Assembly: GCF_020080835.1 (NCBI RefSeq)
Contig: NC_058164.1
Span: 13,152,142 to 13,216,141 of the forward strand
Source of the DNA: Cotesia glomerata
Lineage: Eukaryota; Arthropoda; Insecta; Hymenoptera; Braconidae
Length of the DNA: 64,000 nt
Direction: 5' to 3'
Below, one piece after another: positions 20,476 through 31,100 of this stretch. The notes under the pieces were generated by a model. The model did no database searches, was not told the origin of the DNA, and was given only the letters and a program-made list of their open reading frames with translations. Position 1 is the stretch's first letter; the number at the start of each line of letters is the position of its first letter. The translations under genes and the position numbers were made by a program.

Positions 20476-20639
20476 ATAGCTTAGAACATATTTTGTTGTT
20501 AAATTTATAAAAAATACAGATCCCAATAATCTTTGTTTTTTGATCAAGATTATTATCATTAAAAAAAAATCAAATCTCTATAGAATCACACAATTAAATT
20601 GAATTGATATTTTTAATAATTATCGTGAATTCGCCCATC

Positions 20640-21005
20640 TCTTAAAAAAACTTTAGTTATGGTTGTGAAGCCGCCGGTCCGGTCAAAATCGGTTGATTCA
20701 TTCGTGAGTTATCGTTGACGAAAGAAAACCAAAAAGTTTTTTTTCGGAATTACTCCGAAATTTTTGGTTCTGTCAATTTAAACTTGAAGATCGCTCATGA
20801 AGCTTAGAAAACAGCGTCGAATGCCACCAACCGCGTGAAAATCGGTTCATTCATTAAAAAGTTAATGTGATTTGAAAATTCTAAAAATAGTGTTTAATTA
20901 AACATCTATCAAACTTTTGATCTTGAGAAGAGCTCAAAAGCATACATAAGTTATTTTTTTAAGCTTGGAGAGCTCAAAATAATACACAAATTGTATTAAA
21001 AGCAA
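20640..21005 (-). mobile_element. Partial inverted copy of the 1.2 kb element found at 61460-62671
   Basis: It shares AAAATCGGTTGATTCATTCG, GCCACCAACCGCG, ACTCCGAAATTT and AGAGCTCAAAA with the complement of 61530-61880. Both ends are missing, so it is an older fragment. Confidence 0.65.
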
Positions 21006-21378
21006 AATGACTTCAGAGCAACGTAATGATTATATAATATTATATTATAACGTTGTATTCAATAATGATCATTGTTTTCGTTATTTTTTATTTTATTTGA
21101 CCTATTGTTTTTTTTCAGAGATTGTAATCGAGTACATGGAATTACAGTAAATTAGTGTAAATAAAATATTACAGAGTACATCGAAAACAAATATTCTGAC
21201 CACAAACAAACCATGAAGATTATCAGGGTCATAAGTACGTATCTATCCGGAGCTGGTGATCGTGACGGTGGAAGATTAACACGTCCAAGAGTTAAATAAA
21301 ATAATCTCTATTTATTTCAGTTACTTAAAATTACAATAATCAAAAATGTTTTCTATCTATCTTGGAAGTTTTTGTCAG
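21006..21378. other. AT-rich noncoding sequence with possible splice acceptors
   Basis: No ORF. Pyrimidine-rich runs ending in CAG occur at about 21117 and 21320. The 35-base word starting at 21327 is repeated at 21708. Confidence 0.3.
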
Positions 21379-21605
21379 TTGAAAAACAAATTACAAGTGC
21401 GAAAAGGAGCATTTTGTATGATATTGGCCAGAAGTATCAAACACACTCATCTCATAAATCTAATAATTCAGCGGCATCGACAAATCAAGCAGACCAGTCC
21501 TGGCAATCATAAATTGATGTTTCGTTCGCTATCGAAGACTTGGAAATTTTAAAATCATTTGATGAGGATTTGAAGATCAATATCGAAATGAGAAATGTTG
21601 ATGTA
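21379..21605 (+). pseudogene. Putative captured exon of an unidentified gene
   Basis: After the acceptor-like GTTTTTGTCAG, one frame reads EKQITSAKRSILYDIGQKYQ and then, past a single in-frame TAA, IDVSFAIEDLEILKSFDEDL up to a donor-like GTAAAT at about 21605. Codon-like composition and the balanced ends suggest an exon remnant. The second half faintly recalls the start of DUF4806-type insect proteins, which is a weak resemblance only. The in-frame stop argues against function. Confidence 0.3.
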
Positions 21606-21707
21606 AATATATATCTTCACTTAAAAGAATATTTAAATCTATTTTTTGTGTGTACAATATCGAATAATTGAACTTATAAATATTTTCTATTCTGAAGAAT
21701 AGAAATT

Positions 21708-21742
21708 AAAATTACAATAATTAAAAATGTTTTCTATCTATC
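21708..21742 (+). repeat. 35-base direct repeat of 21327-21361
   Basis: AAAATTACAATAATyAAAAA followed by TGTTTTCTATCTATC occurs at both places with one difference (C to T), 381 bases apart. The second copy ends CTATCAG, so it also resembles a splice acceptor. Confidence 0.8.
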
Positions 21743-21939
21743 AGTCTTATGATTCAAAATAAATTATTTAGTGTTTATAAATATGAATGAATTCATCATA
21801 TTAGTTTTTAGTATTCAATATGCTGTAAAAATGGTGAATACTTTTTTTAAGTATCTAAGATGTAGATGAAACCTGGATTTTCCCTTAAATCAACTTTGAA
21901 TTTTCATTCCATGAGGCTCAAATAGAATTGGTACTTATT

Positions 21940-22440
21940 CCGCTAGAGCTTAGATCGAAACTAAATTTTTTTCCCTAACGTTTAGATCAGCCCCGTTTTT
22001 TGTGTTCCCCAAGGCCTGAACTGGCCTATAATTTTTATTCTTCAAGGCTTCAATCAAACCTGGATTTCTGTTCCCCGAGATATGGATCGGATCTGGATTT
22101 TTGTTTCCCAAGGCTTGAGTGAACTCTGGATTTTTGTTTCCCAAGGCTTGAGTCAATCCTGGATTTTTGTTCCCCGAGATATGGATCGAATCTGGATTTT
22201 TGTTTCCCAAGGCTTGGATCAACCCTGGATATTTGTTGCCCGAGACTTGGACCAACCTTGGTTTTTTTGGCTTCCAAGGCTTGGCTCAAGCCTGTTTTTT
22301 TTGCTTGCCAAGGCTTGGGGACATAGTTATCATCCTAGGCCTCTACCGATCCTTGGCCCGTTGTTCAGCCAAGGCTCGTGCCAAGCCTTACCTAAGGCTG
22401 GTGACGCTTGGCCCAGGCTTGGTCCCAGCCTTGCCCAGTT
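21940..22440. repeat. 33-base minisatellite and CCAAGGCTTGG-rich tract
   Basis: Units such as CTGGATTTTTGTTTCCCAAG repeat every 33 bases from about 21950 to 22290, alternating between AAGGCTTGAGT and GAGATATGGATCG versions. The unit then decays into a GC-richer tract full of the palindrome CCAAGGCTTGG (22290-22440). Translation on either strand gives an 11-residue periodic peptide (minus strand GNKNPGLTQAL type). Judged noncoding because two strands and several frames are equally open. Confidence 0.75.
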
Positions 22441-22512
22441 GTTCTTTCTTACCTAGGGTGCAGAAAATTAACTAAAGCATAGGAACTTTTAACTGAAACT
22501 TATCAAAAAGAA

Positions 22513-23185
22513 CGAGCTCTAGTTAACAAACATTACGATGCCCTTCTGAATTTAGATATTATAGAAAAACCTACTAATGAAAATTTAACTAAATTTATAG
22601 ATCAAGCTCGCCAGCATTCAAATGAATTAGAAACACTTAATGCGAAACCTTAATGCATTCATTGTGCGGGTGCTGGAACGTAAAATACCCATATATATTA
22701 GAGACAAATGGGAGGAGACATTTGACAATGAAAACACTCTTCCATTAATTGAACAGTTTGGTAAATTCGTGACTAAGACAGCTTTCCGATTTAGTTCACG
22801 TAAACCGAATCAACATCATGACACCGGTAACTCGTTCGAACGTAAATGTACTGACCGAACATTCAACGCTAATAAATCACAAAAAACTGAACCGACTGCA
22901 CGAGCACTCGTGACAACACCCTTGATAGCTTGTTCTCATTGTAAGGGTAACCACCCTCTCTACAAATGTCCAAATTTCAATTCACTAACAGTTGACCAAC
23001 GTGTTAAATTTGGTAGAGCTTCCCGACTCTGTCCTAACTGCTTACGTGAACATAAAGGACCCTGTACGTCCATCCACTGCAAGCTTTGTCATAAATTTCA
23101 CCACACTATGCTACATTATAAGCAAAATTCAATCACTTATACAAATCAGAACAAAAATGCAAAATGCAAAACCCAACGCAAATAA
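22513..23185 (+). pseudogene. BEL/Pao Gag, C-terminal half
   Basis: The first frame (22513-22653) reads ALVNKHYDALLNLDIIEKPT, then one shift leads into 22640-23185: LNAFIVRVLERKIPIYIRDKWEE is the usual end of the DUF1759-like capsid region. A Ser/Thr-rich linker and three knuckles follow: CSHCKGNHPLYKC, CPNCLREHKGPC and CKLCHKFHHTMLH. The N-terminal part of Gag is missing. Confidence 0.8.
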
Positions 23186-23294
23186 GGCTGAGTCAATTAC
23201 AGTCACACCGGCTGCAAAAGAATCCACTTCATGACCACTTCGTGACAAAGGTCACAACCTAACCACATCCCTTAGAACAACAAGATTTCAATTA

Positions 23295-23815
23295 ATGATG
23301 AGCGCTCTCATCCAGATGCGTGATTCTAATGGTAAATTCATACAAGCTCGTGAGTTAATTGATACTTGTGCTACTGCAAACTTCATTACTGAAAATTTAA
23401 CTAATAGATTGAAATTACCTACCCAATCTTGTTCTATTCCAATCGGTGCAGTTAATGGAATGCAAACTTTTTCTTAACATCTGATTCAAGTAGGATGCAA
23501 ATCCTTAAACAATAAATTTCAAAAATTATTATGTTTTTGACAGTTAATAAAATCAATGATTTGAGTCCTAACGAAGTATTTCCACGTGATAAAATAGATA
23601 TACCAAATAACATAGCTTTGGCTGATCCACTCTTTTATCTTCCGAGACCAGTAGATGTTCTTATTGGTTCCGGAACCACTTTAGCCTTGCTGTCAATTGG
23701 ACAAATTAATCGCTCACATGAAGATTGTGATTTAATTATACAGAAAACACAACTTGGTTGGGTTGTAGCGGGGGGAGTCAATGAGGATAAACGATACACA
23801 ACCTGTATCATGTGA
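23295..23815 (+). pseudogene. BEL/Pao aspartic protease (DUF1758-like)
   Basis: The active-site segment reads LIDTCATANFIT where family members have D-S/T-G; the Gly is replaced by Cys-Ala, so the motif is broken. A stop follows MQTFS. The downstream frame (23531-23815) continues with RPVDVLIGSGTTLALL and QKTQLGWVVAGGV, which are typical DUF1758 end motifs. It is separated from Gag by a stop and about 110 bases of eroded sequence. Confidence 0.75.
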
Positions 23816-23879
23816 ACTTTTAGATTTGTCAAATGAATTAACTCGTTTTTGGATAATAGAGGACATTAGTCATAAAGGG

Positions 23880-24330
23880 TCTAGAACCTTAGATGATTCT
23901 TTGTGAGACGTTTCCGTATTTATGTTTACGTTATGACTTCTGATATTGCTCAAATGTATAGACAAATCCGGGTTAATCCTGATCATCATAAATTTCAAAA
24001 TTTTTCATTATCATAACGACAAAATTAGCACTTTTGAATTACAACGAGTCACCTTTGGAGTATCTGCTGCTCCGTTTTTAGCCACACGTACAGTAAATCA
24101 ATTAGCTTACGACGAACGTCATAACTTCCCAAACGCCTCGATTGTACATAAACGCGATTTATATGTTGATAATTTGTTAACTGGGACTAATTCTTGACCT
24201 GAAATTTTGCAATTACGTAATAAAAGAATTCAATTAGTAAAAAAGAAGGGTTTTGAACTCCATCAATCGGCCTCCAATCATAAACATGCATTAGACAACT
24301 TTGGCAAAGAACGCTAGATTTGGATTGTGC
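23880..24330 (+). pseudogene. BEL/Pao reverse transcriptase, internally deleted
   Basis: After DDSL at about 23900 the sequence jumps to MTSDIAQMYRQIRVNPD (motif A). The preceding ~130 residues of fingers and palm found in complete copies are missing. One frame later come ELQRVTFGVSAAPFLATRTV (motif B) and RDLYVDNLLTG, where motif C YVDD has become YVDN. The loss of the second catalytic Asp plus the deletion mean no polymerase activity. Confidence 0.75.
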
Positions 24331-24339
24331 TATTAATGA

Positions 24340-25150
24340 TGACCCTATATCTAAGACTCTTGGTATTGTCTGGAACTCTTTAGCTGATGAATTATCTATA
24401 CTGTTAATTCATTTGGTTCCTTGAAAAAGATAACTAAACGAACAATCATCAGATATCGCTAAAATTTTCGATCCACTTGGGATCTTAGGTCCAGTAGTAC
24501 TTGCTGCCAAAGCGATGGTACCAGCATGTTGGAAGGCTAAAGTTCATTGGGATGAAGCAGTACCTGAGGAATTACACACTCGTTAGTGTAAATTAGCTAA
24601 ACAACTACACTTAATTAGAGAATTCGCTGTTAAACGTAACATTGTTATTCCTAATGCTATCAATATCGAGATACACGGGTTTTGTGATGCTAGTAAAATA
24701 GACTACGGAGCCTGCTTATATGTACGTTCAATGAACCAACAAGGTCAAGTAATTATCAAATTAGCTTGTTCAAAATCTAGAGTTGCACCAATTAAAGATG
24801 TAACCATACCTAAATTAGAACTGTGTGGAGCACAATTACTTTCTAAATTATATAAAGAAGCACTTCCTGCGCTTAATTTCACTTGTAATAAAATAATCTT
24901 TTGGTCAGATTCAACTATTGTCCTACAATGGCTTAAACGCTCACCCCACACTCTTAGTCTTTGAATCAAATCGAGTTTCTGAAATACAATCTCTTGGGAA
25001 TGATATAGAATGATATGGAATGATATAGAATGGCGACATATTAGAACTAGTGATAATCCTGCTGACACTTTATCTCGAGGTCAATTACCGTCCGATTTTC
25101 TTAAAAACAAAACGTGGTTTGAGGGTCCTACGTGGCTTACACAAGATCCT
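24340..25150 (+). pseudogene. BEL/Pao RT connection and RNase H-like region
   Basis: The visible motifs are FDPLGILGPVVLAAKAM, IHGFCDASKIDYGACLY, SKSRVAPIKDVTIPKLEL, IIFWSDSTIVLQWL and RTSDNPADTLSRGQLPSDFL. All match the order in the first element and in the family. Frame changes near 24430, 24960 and 25010 break it. A short duplication (GGAATGATATAGAAT-like) lies at 25000-25030. Confidence 0.8.
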
Positions 25151-25332
25151 AATACCTGGCCTATTTCTATTCGTTCTGTTCCTTCAGAACTACCAGGTTT
25201 ACGAACAAACACCTGTCTACTAGCATCTACCAGTGACCTCTTCCAACGCTTTTCATTGTATGCAACACTCATAAATTCTTTTTCATTCCTTTTACGTATC
25301 CTCAAATCAAGTCCGTTTAAACATAATCCGCT

Positions 25333-26065
25333 GTGTTGAAGAAAAATCAAAAACAGAAACGGATTAAAGAAACTGGAGACACTAAAAATTTAAGATTACG
25401 TTTTCTAAATCCTTTTATTGATCAAAACGGTTTGTTACGAGTAGGTGGTCGTTTAAAACACGCCCCTATTTCATTTTCTACAAAACATCCTTTTTACAGC
25501 CTTCACATCACTATGTTACAGACCTAATTATTAGAGAAACACATAAAAATGCATACCACTTTGGTATCCAAGCACCATTATCAAACTTACGTCGTAAATT
25601 CTGGTTACTGGATGGAAAAGGTCAGATAAGGCGAGTTGTCAAAAGATGCGTGGAATGCATTAGACATCGTCCTGGATACTTTAAGGGAAGATGTCTGACC
25701 TACCTAGTGCCAGAGTTACAGAATCAGCAGCGTTTTCTCACGTGGGAGTAGACTATTTTGGACCTTTATTCATAAAAAAACGAAAATTTAGCCATCGAAC
25801 TAAGGTTAAAGTCTATAGGTGCGTTTTTATTTGCATGGCCACTAAGGCGGTCCATCTTGAGATTGCTAGTGACCTGACTTCGGATGGCTTCCTGGGAGCT
25901 TTCGGACGGTTTATTGGTCGCCGGGGGGTCCTGTCTCATGTTTATTCTGATAATGGTACCAATTTTGTAGGCGCTAATAACCAATTGCAAGAACTTTATG
26001 CACTTTTTACATCCAATCCTTATGAGGATAAAAATTTAGTCAATGATTATGCAGTTAGAATGGCT
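25333..26065 (+). pseudogene. BEL/Pao integrase, truncated before the third catalytic residue
   Basis: NPFIDQNGLLRVGGRLKHAP marks the usual linker. The zinc-binding region follows in shifted frames (RETHKNAYHFGIQAPLSNLR, RRVVKRCVECIRHRPG). The core has VDYFGPLFIK (first Asp) and YSDNGTNFVGA (second Asp). Homology ends after YAVRMAF at about 26065, before the Glu expected of the DDE triad and before the C-terminal domain. The following residues (IYLFLKRTKKKKK) are not element sequence. Confidence 0.8.
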
Positions 26066-26786
26066 TTTGTCCAAAAAATTTATTTGTTTTTAAAACGAAC
26101 TAAAAAAAAGAAAAAAATTCGTATAATTAAGGATTAGACAAAACGTCAAAACGTGACAGCTTTTCTAATTGCAGGAAGTGGTAAGTTTTAAACGATAATT
26201 GTCATCATTTGATAATCATAGATTATTCATATGAATTTCGTTTTGTTGATTTACAGAAGATATTGTTTGGCTGCAACGTCTTAGAGTCAATACGTGTGGG
26301 GTCATTACGGGTTACGCAAATGATCGTTTGATGACTGATGCCTGCTCAATTCAATGCTCTACTAGTTATCAAGATGAAAACGGTGCTATGGACAATACTT
26401 TAGGTCACAGTTCCGATCATTTTTAATTTGATTCCGTCGCTACGGCTGTAATTAAGCGAACGGCTATTGCAGCTGCTTCTACTACTTCAGATGTTGTAGT
26501 TATTCCTATTATGGACCCAATAACGACTCCAAATGCGCCAACTACTCTGGATTCTGATTCAGATGCTGCTGTCAACCTAACAACTGCTCCAACTTCTTTT
26601 ACTACTTTGGATGTTGTAGCTGTTACTTCTATCGATCTAATAACTACTTTAAACACGCTTGCTGCGCTGGATGTTGATGCGGATGCTGCTAACTCAAAAG
26701 CTACTCAATCTTCTTTTGCTACTGAGGCTGCTGTAGTGGTTTCTGCCATGGACCCAATAACCATCAATCATTCCAAGCGCGAATGA
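26066..26786 (+). pseudogene. Intron-containing gene remnant with Thr/Ala-rich repeats
   Basis: A continuous frame runs across a plausible 76-base intron (GTAAGT at 26181, ACAG at 26253-26256): NVTAFLIAGS then E-DIVWLQRLRVNTCGVITG. Codon phase is kept across the splice. Two in-frame stops interrupt it (TAG 26135-26137, TAA 26424-26426), after which the same frame continues to 26786. The second half is rich in Thr, Ala, Asp and Val with loosely repeated TTLDV and MDPIT words, a diverged tandem repeat. I do not recognise the protein. Conservation of frame on both sides of the stops suggests a recent pseudogene. Confidence 0.4.
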
Positions 26787-27202
26787 AACTTTAGATTTTA
26801 CTGCGAGTGCTGTTAATCTAACAGGTACTCCAACTCCTTTTACCACTTTGGATGTTGCTGGGGTTTCTGCTCTTGACCTGACAACTACTCCAAGCCGTCT
26901 ACAACTCCGAATATTGGTGTGGTTTTTGCTATGGACCTAACAACTAAGTCATGCACATTGACAACTTTGAGTAGAGAGTGCTGCAGCTGCTCCTGTTAAT
27001 GGTGATTTTGCTGTTCCTTCAACTAACATCTACTGGAAACCGAGCTATGGTTGTATTGATGGAAGGGAGTAACGTCCTTATTGAGTATCACAAAAAGAAA
27101 GATGTCTTACGGTTCATGAATAAACCAAAAGAGATGACACAACGGCTGTTACTCAGTATAATCGGTAGAGAACAACTGAAACGTCTGACACACAGGGATT
27201 AA
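26787..27202 (+). pseudogene. Continuation of the remnant with a possible BEN-like C-terminal domain
   Basis: The Thr/Ala repeat continues to about 26960 in broken frames. From about 27034 one frame reads GNRAMVVLMEGSNVLIEYHK and KEMTQRLLLSIIGREQLKRL, stopping at 27200-27202. The spacing of hydrophobics, the T-R-L-L block and a final E-x-L-x-x-x-T resemble BEN domains, which bind DNA in chromatin factors and some insect DNA viruses. The resemblance is by eye and modest. An ordinary coiled or unknown domain is possible. A polypyrimidine tract ending in CAG (27277-27279 region) suggests a further exon downstream. Confidence 0.35.
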
Positions 27203-27389
27203 ATTAAATTCACTCTTATTTGGAATTCTTAGTGCTGTTGAAAGTAAATTTTTATTTTTTTCAGAAAACTATTGATTTAGTGATAATATAGGTATGCAAA
27301 AAAATCAAATAATCGGATTCCCCATTTTGTTTCCGAATTTACCCTGCAGCTCAGATACAGAATATCAATTAACGACGGATCAATTTAAT

Positions 27390-27855
27390 AAATGTGTCAT
27401 TACCAGCGAGACCTCCAGAAAGATCGTCAGCGTGATCTCTAGCAAGACTCCCAGAAAAACCATCAGCGTAATCACCAGCGAGACCTTCAGAAATACAGTC
27501 AACGTGATTACCAGCGATATCTCTAAAAAGTTCGACAGCGTGATTTCCAGCGAGATTTCCAAAAAGATCGTCAGGGTGATCTCGAGCGTAACCGTCACTG
27601 TGATCGCTAGCAAAATTACCAGCGAGACCGGCAGCAATTCCTTTACGCGATCTCCAGCGAAATCGCCAGCTTGTCACTGTTCACTTTTATTCATTTTATT
27701 AAACATTTTAGTTACAACACGGTGTTTCAAATTCTCTTCTTTATTTATCTGAGCAGCACAGACTTGTATTTGTTTACAAGCACCTTTACATCTTATAACT
27801 AACCGTTTTTTTTTACATATTTTTAATATTTTCGTATTGGATTAGCAATCCATAA
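27390..27855. repeat. Right inverted arm with 36-base minisatellite
   Basis: It is the reverse complement of the left arm. The repeat occupies about 27396-27665 (ATTACCAGCGAGACCTCCAG-like units), then the outer unique part to about 27855. It is shorter than the left arm by roughly 450 bases of repeat. The open frame at 27294-27752 is another periodic artefact, though its first ~34 residues precede the repeat. Confidence 0.8.
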
Positions 27856-27879
27856 TAGTTAAATCTATAATAGTTAAAC

Positions 27880-28180
27880 GGTGATAGGTCAATGGTCATA
27901 GATCACACCTCATATGTCATGGGTCGGGTAGGTCCTAGGTCACATGTCATAGGTGACATACGTCATAGTTCATAGGGCACATAGGTCATATTGCACAGGT
28001 CATCAGTTACACGTCATAGGTGACCGGTCATAGCTCATAGGTCTTAATGTGTCATGGGTCATTAGTCGAAGGTCTCATAGGACATTGGCTAATAATTTAT
28101 ATAGAAATATGAATAATGCTGTGAAGCGGGAAAGAATAAGAGTTAAAGTAGTTCACGTGCGTCATAGTTGATAAGTCACG
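27880..28180. repeat. Third AGGTCAT heptamer array
   Basis: Repeated GGTCATAG and AGGTCACATG words lie directly outside the right arm of the large foldback. Confidence 0.8.
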
Positions 28181-31100
28181 TAGGACATCGAATACCAGCA
28201 ATCTAGAATTCTTCTATGATTTCCAAGCCTTTAACATCACAGATATAACGTCGACCAAAACAGTCGATCAAAATTAACAAAAAAATCATAGAAGGTCTAG
28301 ATATTCAACTTTCGTATTTTACGAAATCAAGGTCATAATCGATTTTACGACACCGAATAATAGTAATCTAGACTATTGAAGAGCTAATAAAGCATATAGG
28401 ACCCAAATAAAAACATCGAAAAATTCAATTTTCCATTTTTGAAAATAATTCCATACTTGTGTTAAGACAACTAAATTCAGATCTAGTTTTCTGCAACTTG
28501 TCGACCGTTTGTACCGTAGTACATCTAAATATTTAACTTTCGAATTTTGCAAAATTAAGGTGCTAATGAATTTTTAAATTTTGCAAAAATATTCTCAAGC
28601 TGATAAATGCGACAGGAGCGGTTTCAAAATTGAAGGTTATGAACATAGAACATTGCAAAATTTCTACTTTTTAATATTCCGATATTAAGGTTATAATCGT
28701 GATTAGTACATCAAATATAAGCGATCTAGACATTTCCAGGGCTCTTGAACCTTATAGGATTTGAGTTACAAAGTATACAAAAGTTACAAAATATACATTT
28801 CCAAGCCTTCGTGAGCACAGTATAAAATCGAGCGTTTTGACGTTAGAACGTCTGAATATTCAACTTACGAAATTTGCGAAATAAAGGTCATAATCGTGTT
28901 TAGAACATCGAAAACAAGCGTTATCGACTTTTTTGGTTCTAATAAAACAGATAGGATCAGAGTTTTTAAATCATCAGATCTGACCGTAGAACATCGAAAA
29001 ATTGACGTTCCAAATTTTGCCAATTTAACGTAAAAATCATGTTTAGGACGTGGAATACAAGCGACTAAAGACTTTTTTTGAGCTGATAAGAGCATATAGG
29101 TGCAACGTTCAATAATCGACAGTTCTTACTGTAGAAAATCTAAAAATTCAACTTCCGAATTATGCGAAATCAAGGTCATAATCGTATTTATGACATCGGA
29201 TAATAGTGATCTAGACTATTTTTGAGCTAATAAAAGCTTATAGGATCTAAAGTTATTTCCTGACCGTTGAACATGCAGAAATAACACTTTTGAATTATGT
29301 TCAATTAACGTTATTATCGTGTTTCAGACATAAAATTATAGCGATCTCGAATATTTCAGAGCTTTCCGAACTCAAAGAAGTCATTTGACTAATTCTACAG
29401 TTCTAACCGTAGAATATCGAATAGCTCAAGTATTAATTTTATGAAAATAAGGTCATTATGGTATTGAGGCAATTAAATACAAGCGAGCTCGACTATTTTC
29501 GTGCTGATAAATCTAATAGGAACAAATTTTTAAAATCGGAAGCTATAACCAGAGAACATAAAAAATATAGAATATTCTGAAATTTTGGTTATCATCGTGT
29601 TTAAGACATCAAATATAAGCAATCTAAACTATTCCAAGGCTTTCGAAGCTAATAGGAGTTAAGTTCCAAAATGAACATCTTTGACCTTAGAATTTCGAAA
29701 AATTCATTTTTTGAATTATGTCAAATTATAATAGAATTAAGGACATCGAATACAAGCAATGTCGAATATTTTTAAGCTTTCCAAAGTCTATAAGAGCAAA
29801 GTTCCAAAATCGTCTATTTGGACCTTAAAACGTCTGAATATTTTCGAAATTTGTTAAATTAATGTCATAATTGCACAAAAGAAATAAAATACAAGTAAGT
29901 CTATTCTTAAGCTAATAAATCCCACAGGAGCGGTTTTAAAATTCAGTTTTGACCATGGAACGTTGAAAAATTTCGACTATCGATAATTATTCCGAAATAG
30001 TTATAATCGTTTTGGGTACATCGAATATGAGCGATCTGGACAATTCCAGGCCTCTTCAAGCTTATTGGATTTAAGTTACAAAATATACAGTTCTGACCGT
30101 AGATTATCGGAAAATTCACTTTTAAATTATTCGAAGTTGAAATTATAATGGAATTTATGACATCGAATACAAGCAATCTAGAATATTTTCAAGATTCTTA
30201 AGCTCTTGAAGAGCACAGGATAGAATCAAGTGTTTTGACAATAGAACGACTGAACATTTAACTTACGAAATTTGCGATATTGAGGTCGAAATCATGTTTA
30301 GAACGTCAAAAATAAGCGTTCTCGACTTTTTTCCAGCTTATAACGCGAATAGGATCAAAGTTTTTAAATCTCCAGATCTAACCGTAGAAAATCGAAAAAT
30401 TTTCGTTTCGGATTTTGCTAATTTGAAGACAAAATCATGTTGAAGACGCAAAATACAAAGAATACAAGCAATAAAAGACTATTTTTCAGCTGATAAGAGC
30501 GTATCTTCTTATATGGGACCTTTATATTTTTATGCTCTTATATAGGAGCTTCAATAATCAGTATTTCTTACTGTAGAACATCTGAAAATTTGACTTCCGA
30601 ATTATGCAATGGGTCATAGATCTTAGTTCAGAGGTCACATTACATCTAAATATTTAACTTTCGAATTTTGCAAAACTAAGGTCATACTCGTGTTAAAGAA
30701 CCAAATCTAAGTAAGGAAGTTATTCTTAAGCTTATATATGCCACACGAGCTAAGTTTCAAAATTCAAAGTTATGACCATAGAACATTGCGAAATTTCGAC
30801 TATTTGATATTCTGTTATTAAGGTTATAATCGTGTTTAGTTCATCAAATACAAGCGATCTAGACTACTCCTAAGCTTTCCAAGCCCATACCAGCAAAGTT
30901 ACAATAACAAAATTTCTGACTGCAAAACATCGTAATATTCAACTTTCGAGTTTTTCGAAATTAACGTCATTATCTTGTTTCGAAAATCGAATAGTGATCT
31001 GAAAAATATCAGAGCTTTCCAAGCTCATAGAAGAAATTTGACAAAATCTACAGTTCTCACAGCAGAACATTGAAAAATTCAATTATCAATTTTGCCAAAA

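Larger units (their letters stand above)
22500..26065 (+). mobile_element. Second BEL/Pao element, internal region only, degenerate
   Basis: In order: Gag C-terminal half with zinc knuckles, DUF1758 protease, RT (N-terminal part deleted), RNase H region, integrase zinc-binding domain and integrase core up to the second Asp. No LTRs were recognised at either end. Many frameshifts and stops. It differs clearly from the first element in protein sequence, so it is a different family or lineage and in the opposite orientation. Confidence 0.88.
16492..27855. mobile_element. Large foldback-like element with minisatellite arms and cargo
   Basis: The outer arms are inverted copies. GGCTAATCCAA near 16503 matches the complement of TTGGATTAGC near 27840. 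The shared arm sequence then runs through GTAAACAAATACAAGTCTGT and ACACGGTGTT into a 36-base minisatellite on both sides. Both flanks are satellite B and heptamer repeat, so the block looks like an insertion in that array. Long inverted repeats made of short tandem repeats are characteristic of Foldback and Galileo-type elements (established knowledge). That this block moved as one unit is inference. Contents are listed separately. Confidence 0.6.

Noticed and set aside
21346..21552. A 68-residue ORF starting at 21346
   Set aside because: A different frame over 21379-21605 gives a more protein-like translation with splice-like ends.
23635..25990. Minus-strand ORFs across the second BEL/Pao element
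   Set aside because: They are antisense shadows of recognisable Pol coding sequence.
26978..27202. Polydnavirus (wasp virus) segment based on the BEN-like match
   Set aside because: Only one weak domain resemblance, with no other viral gene or circle-junction motif seen.
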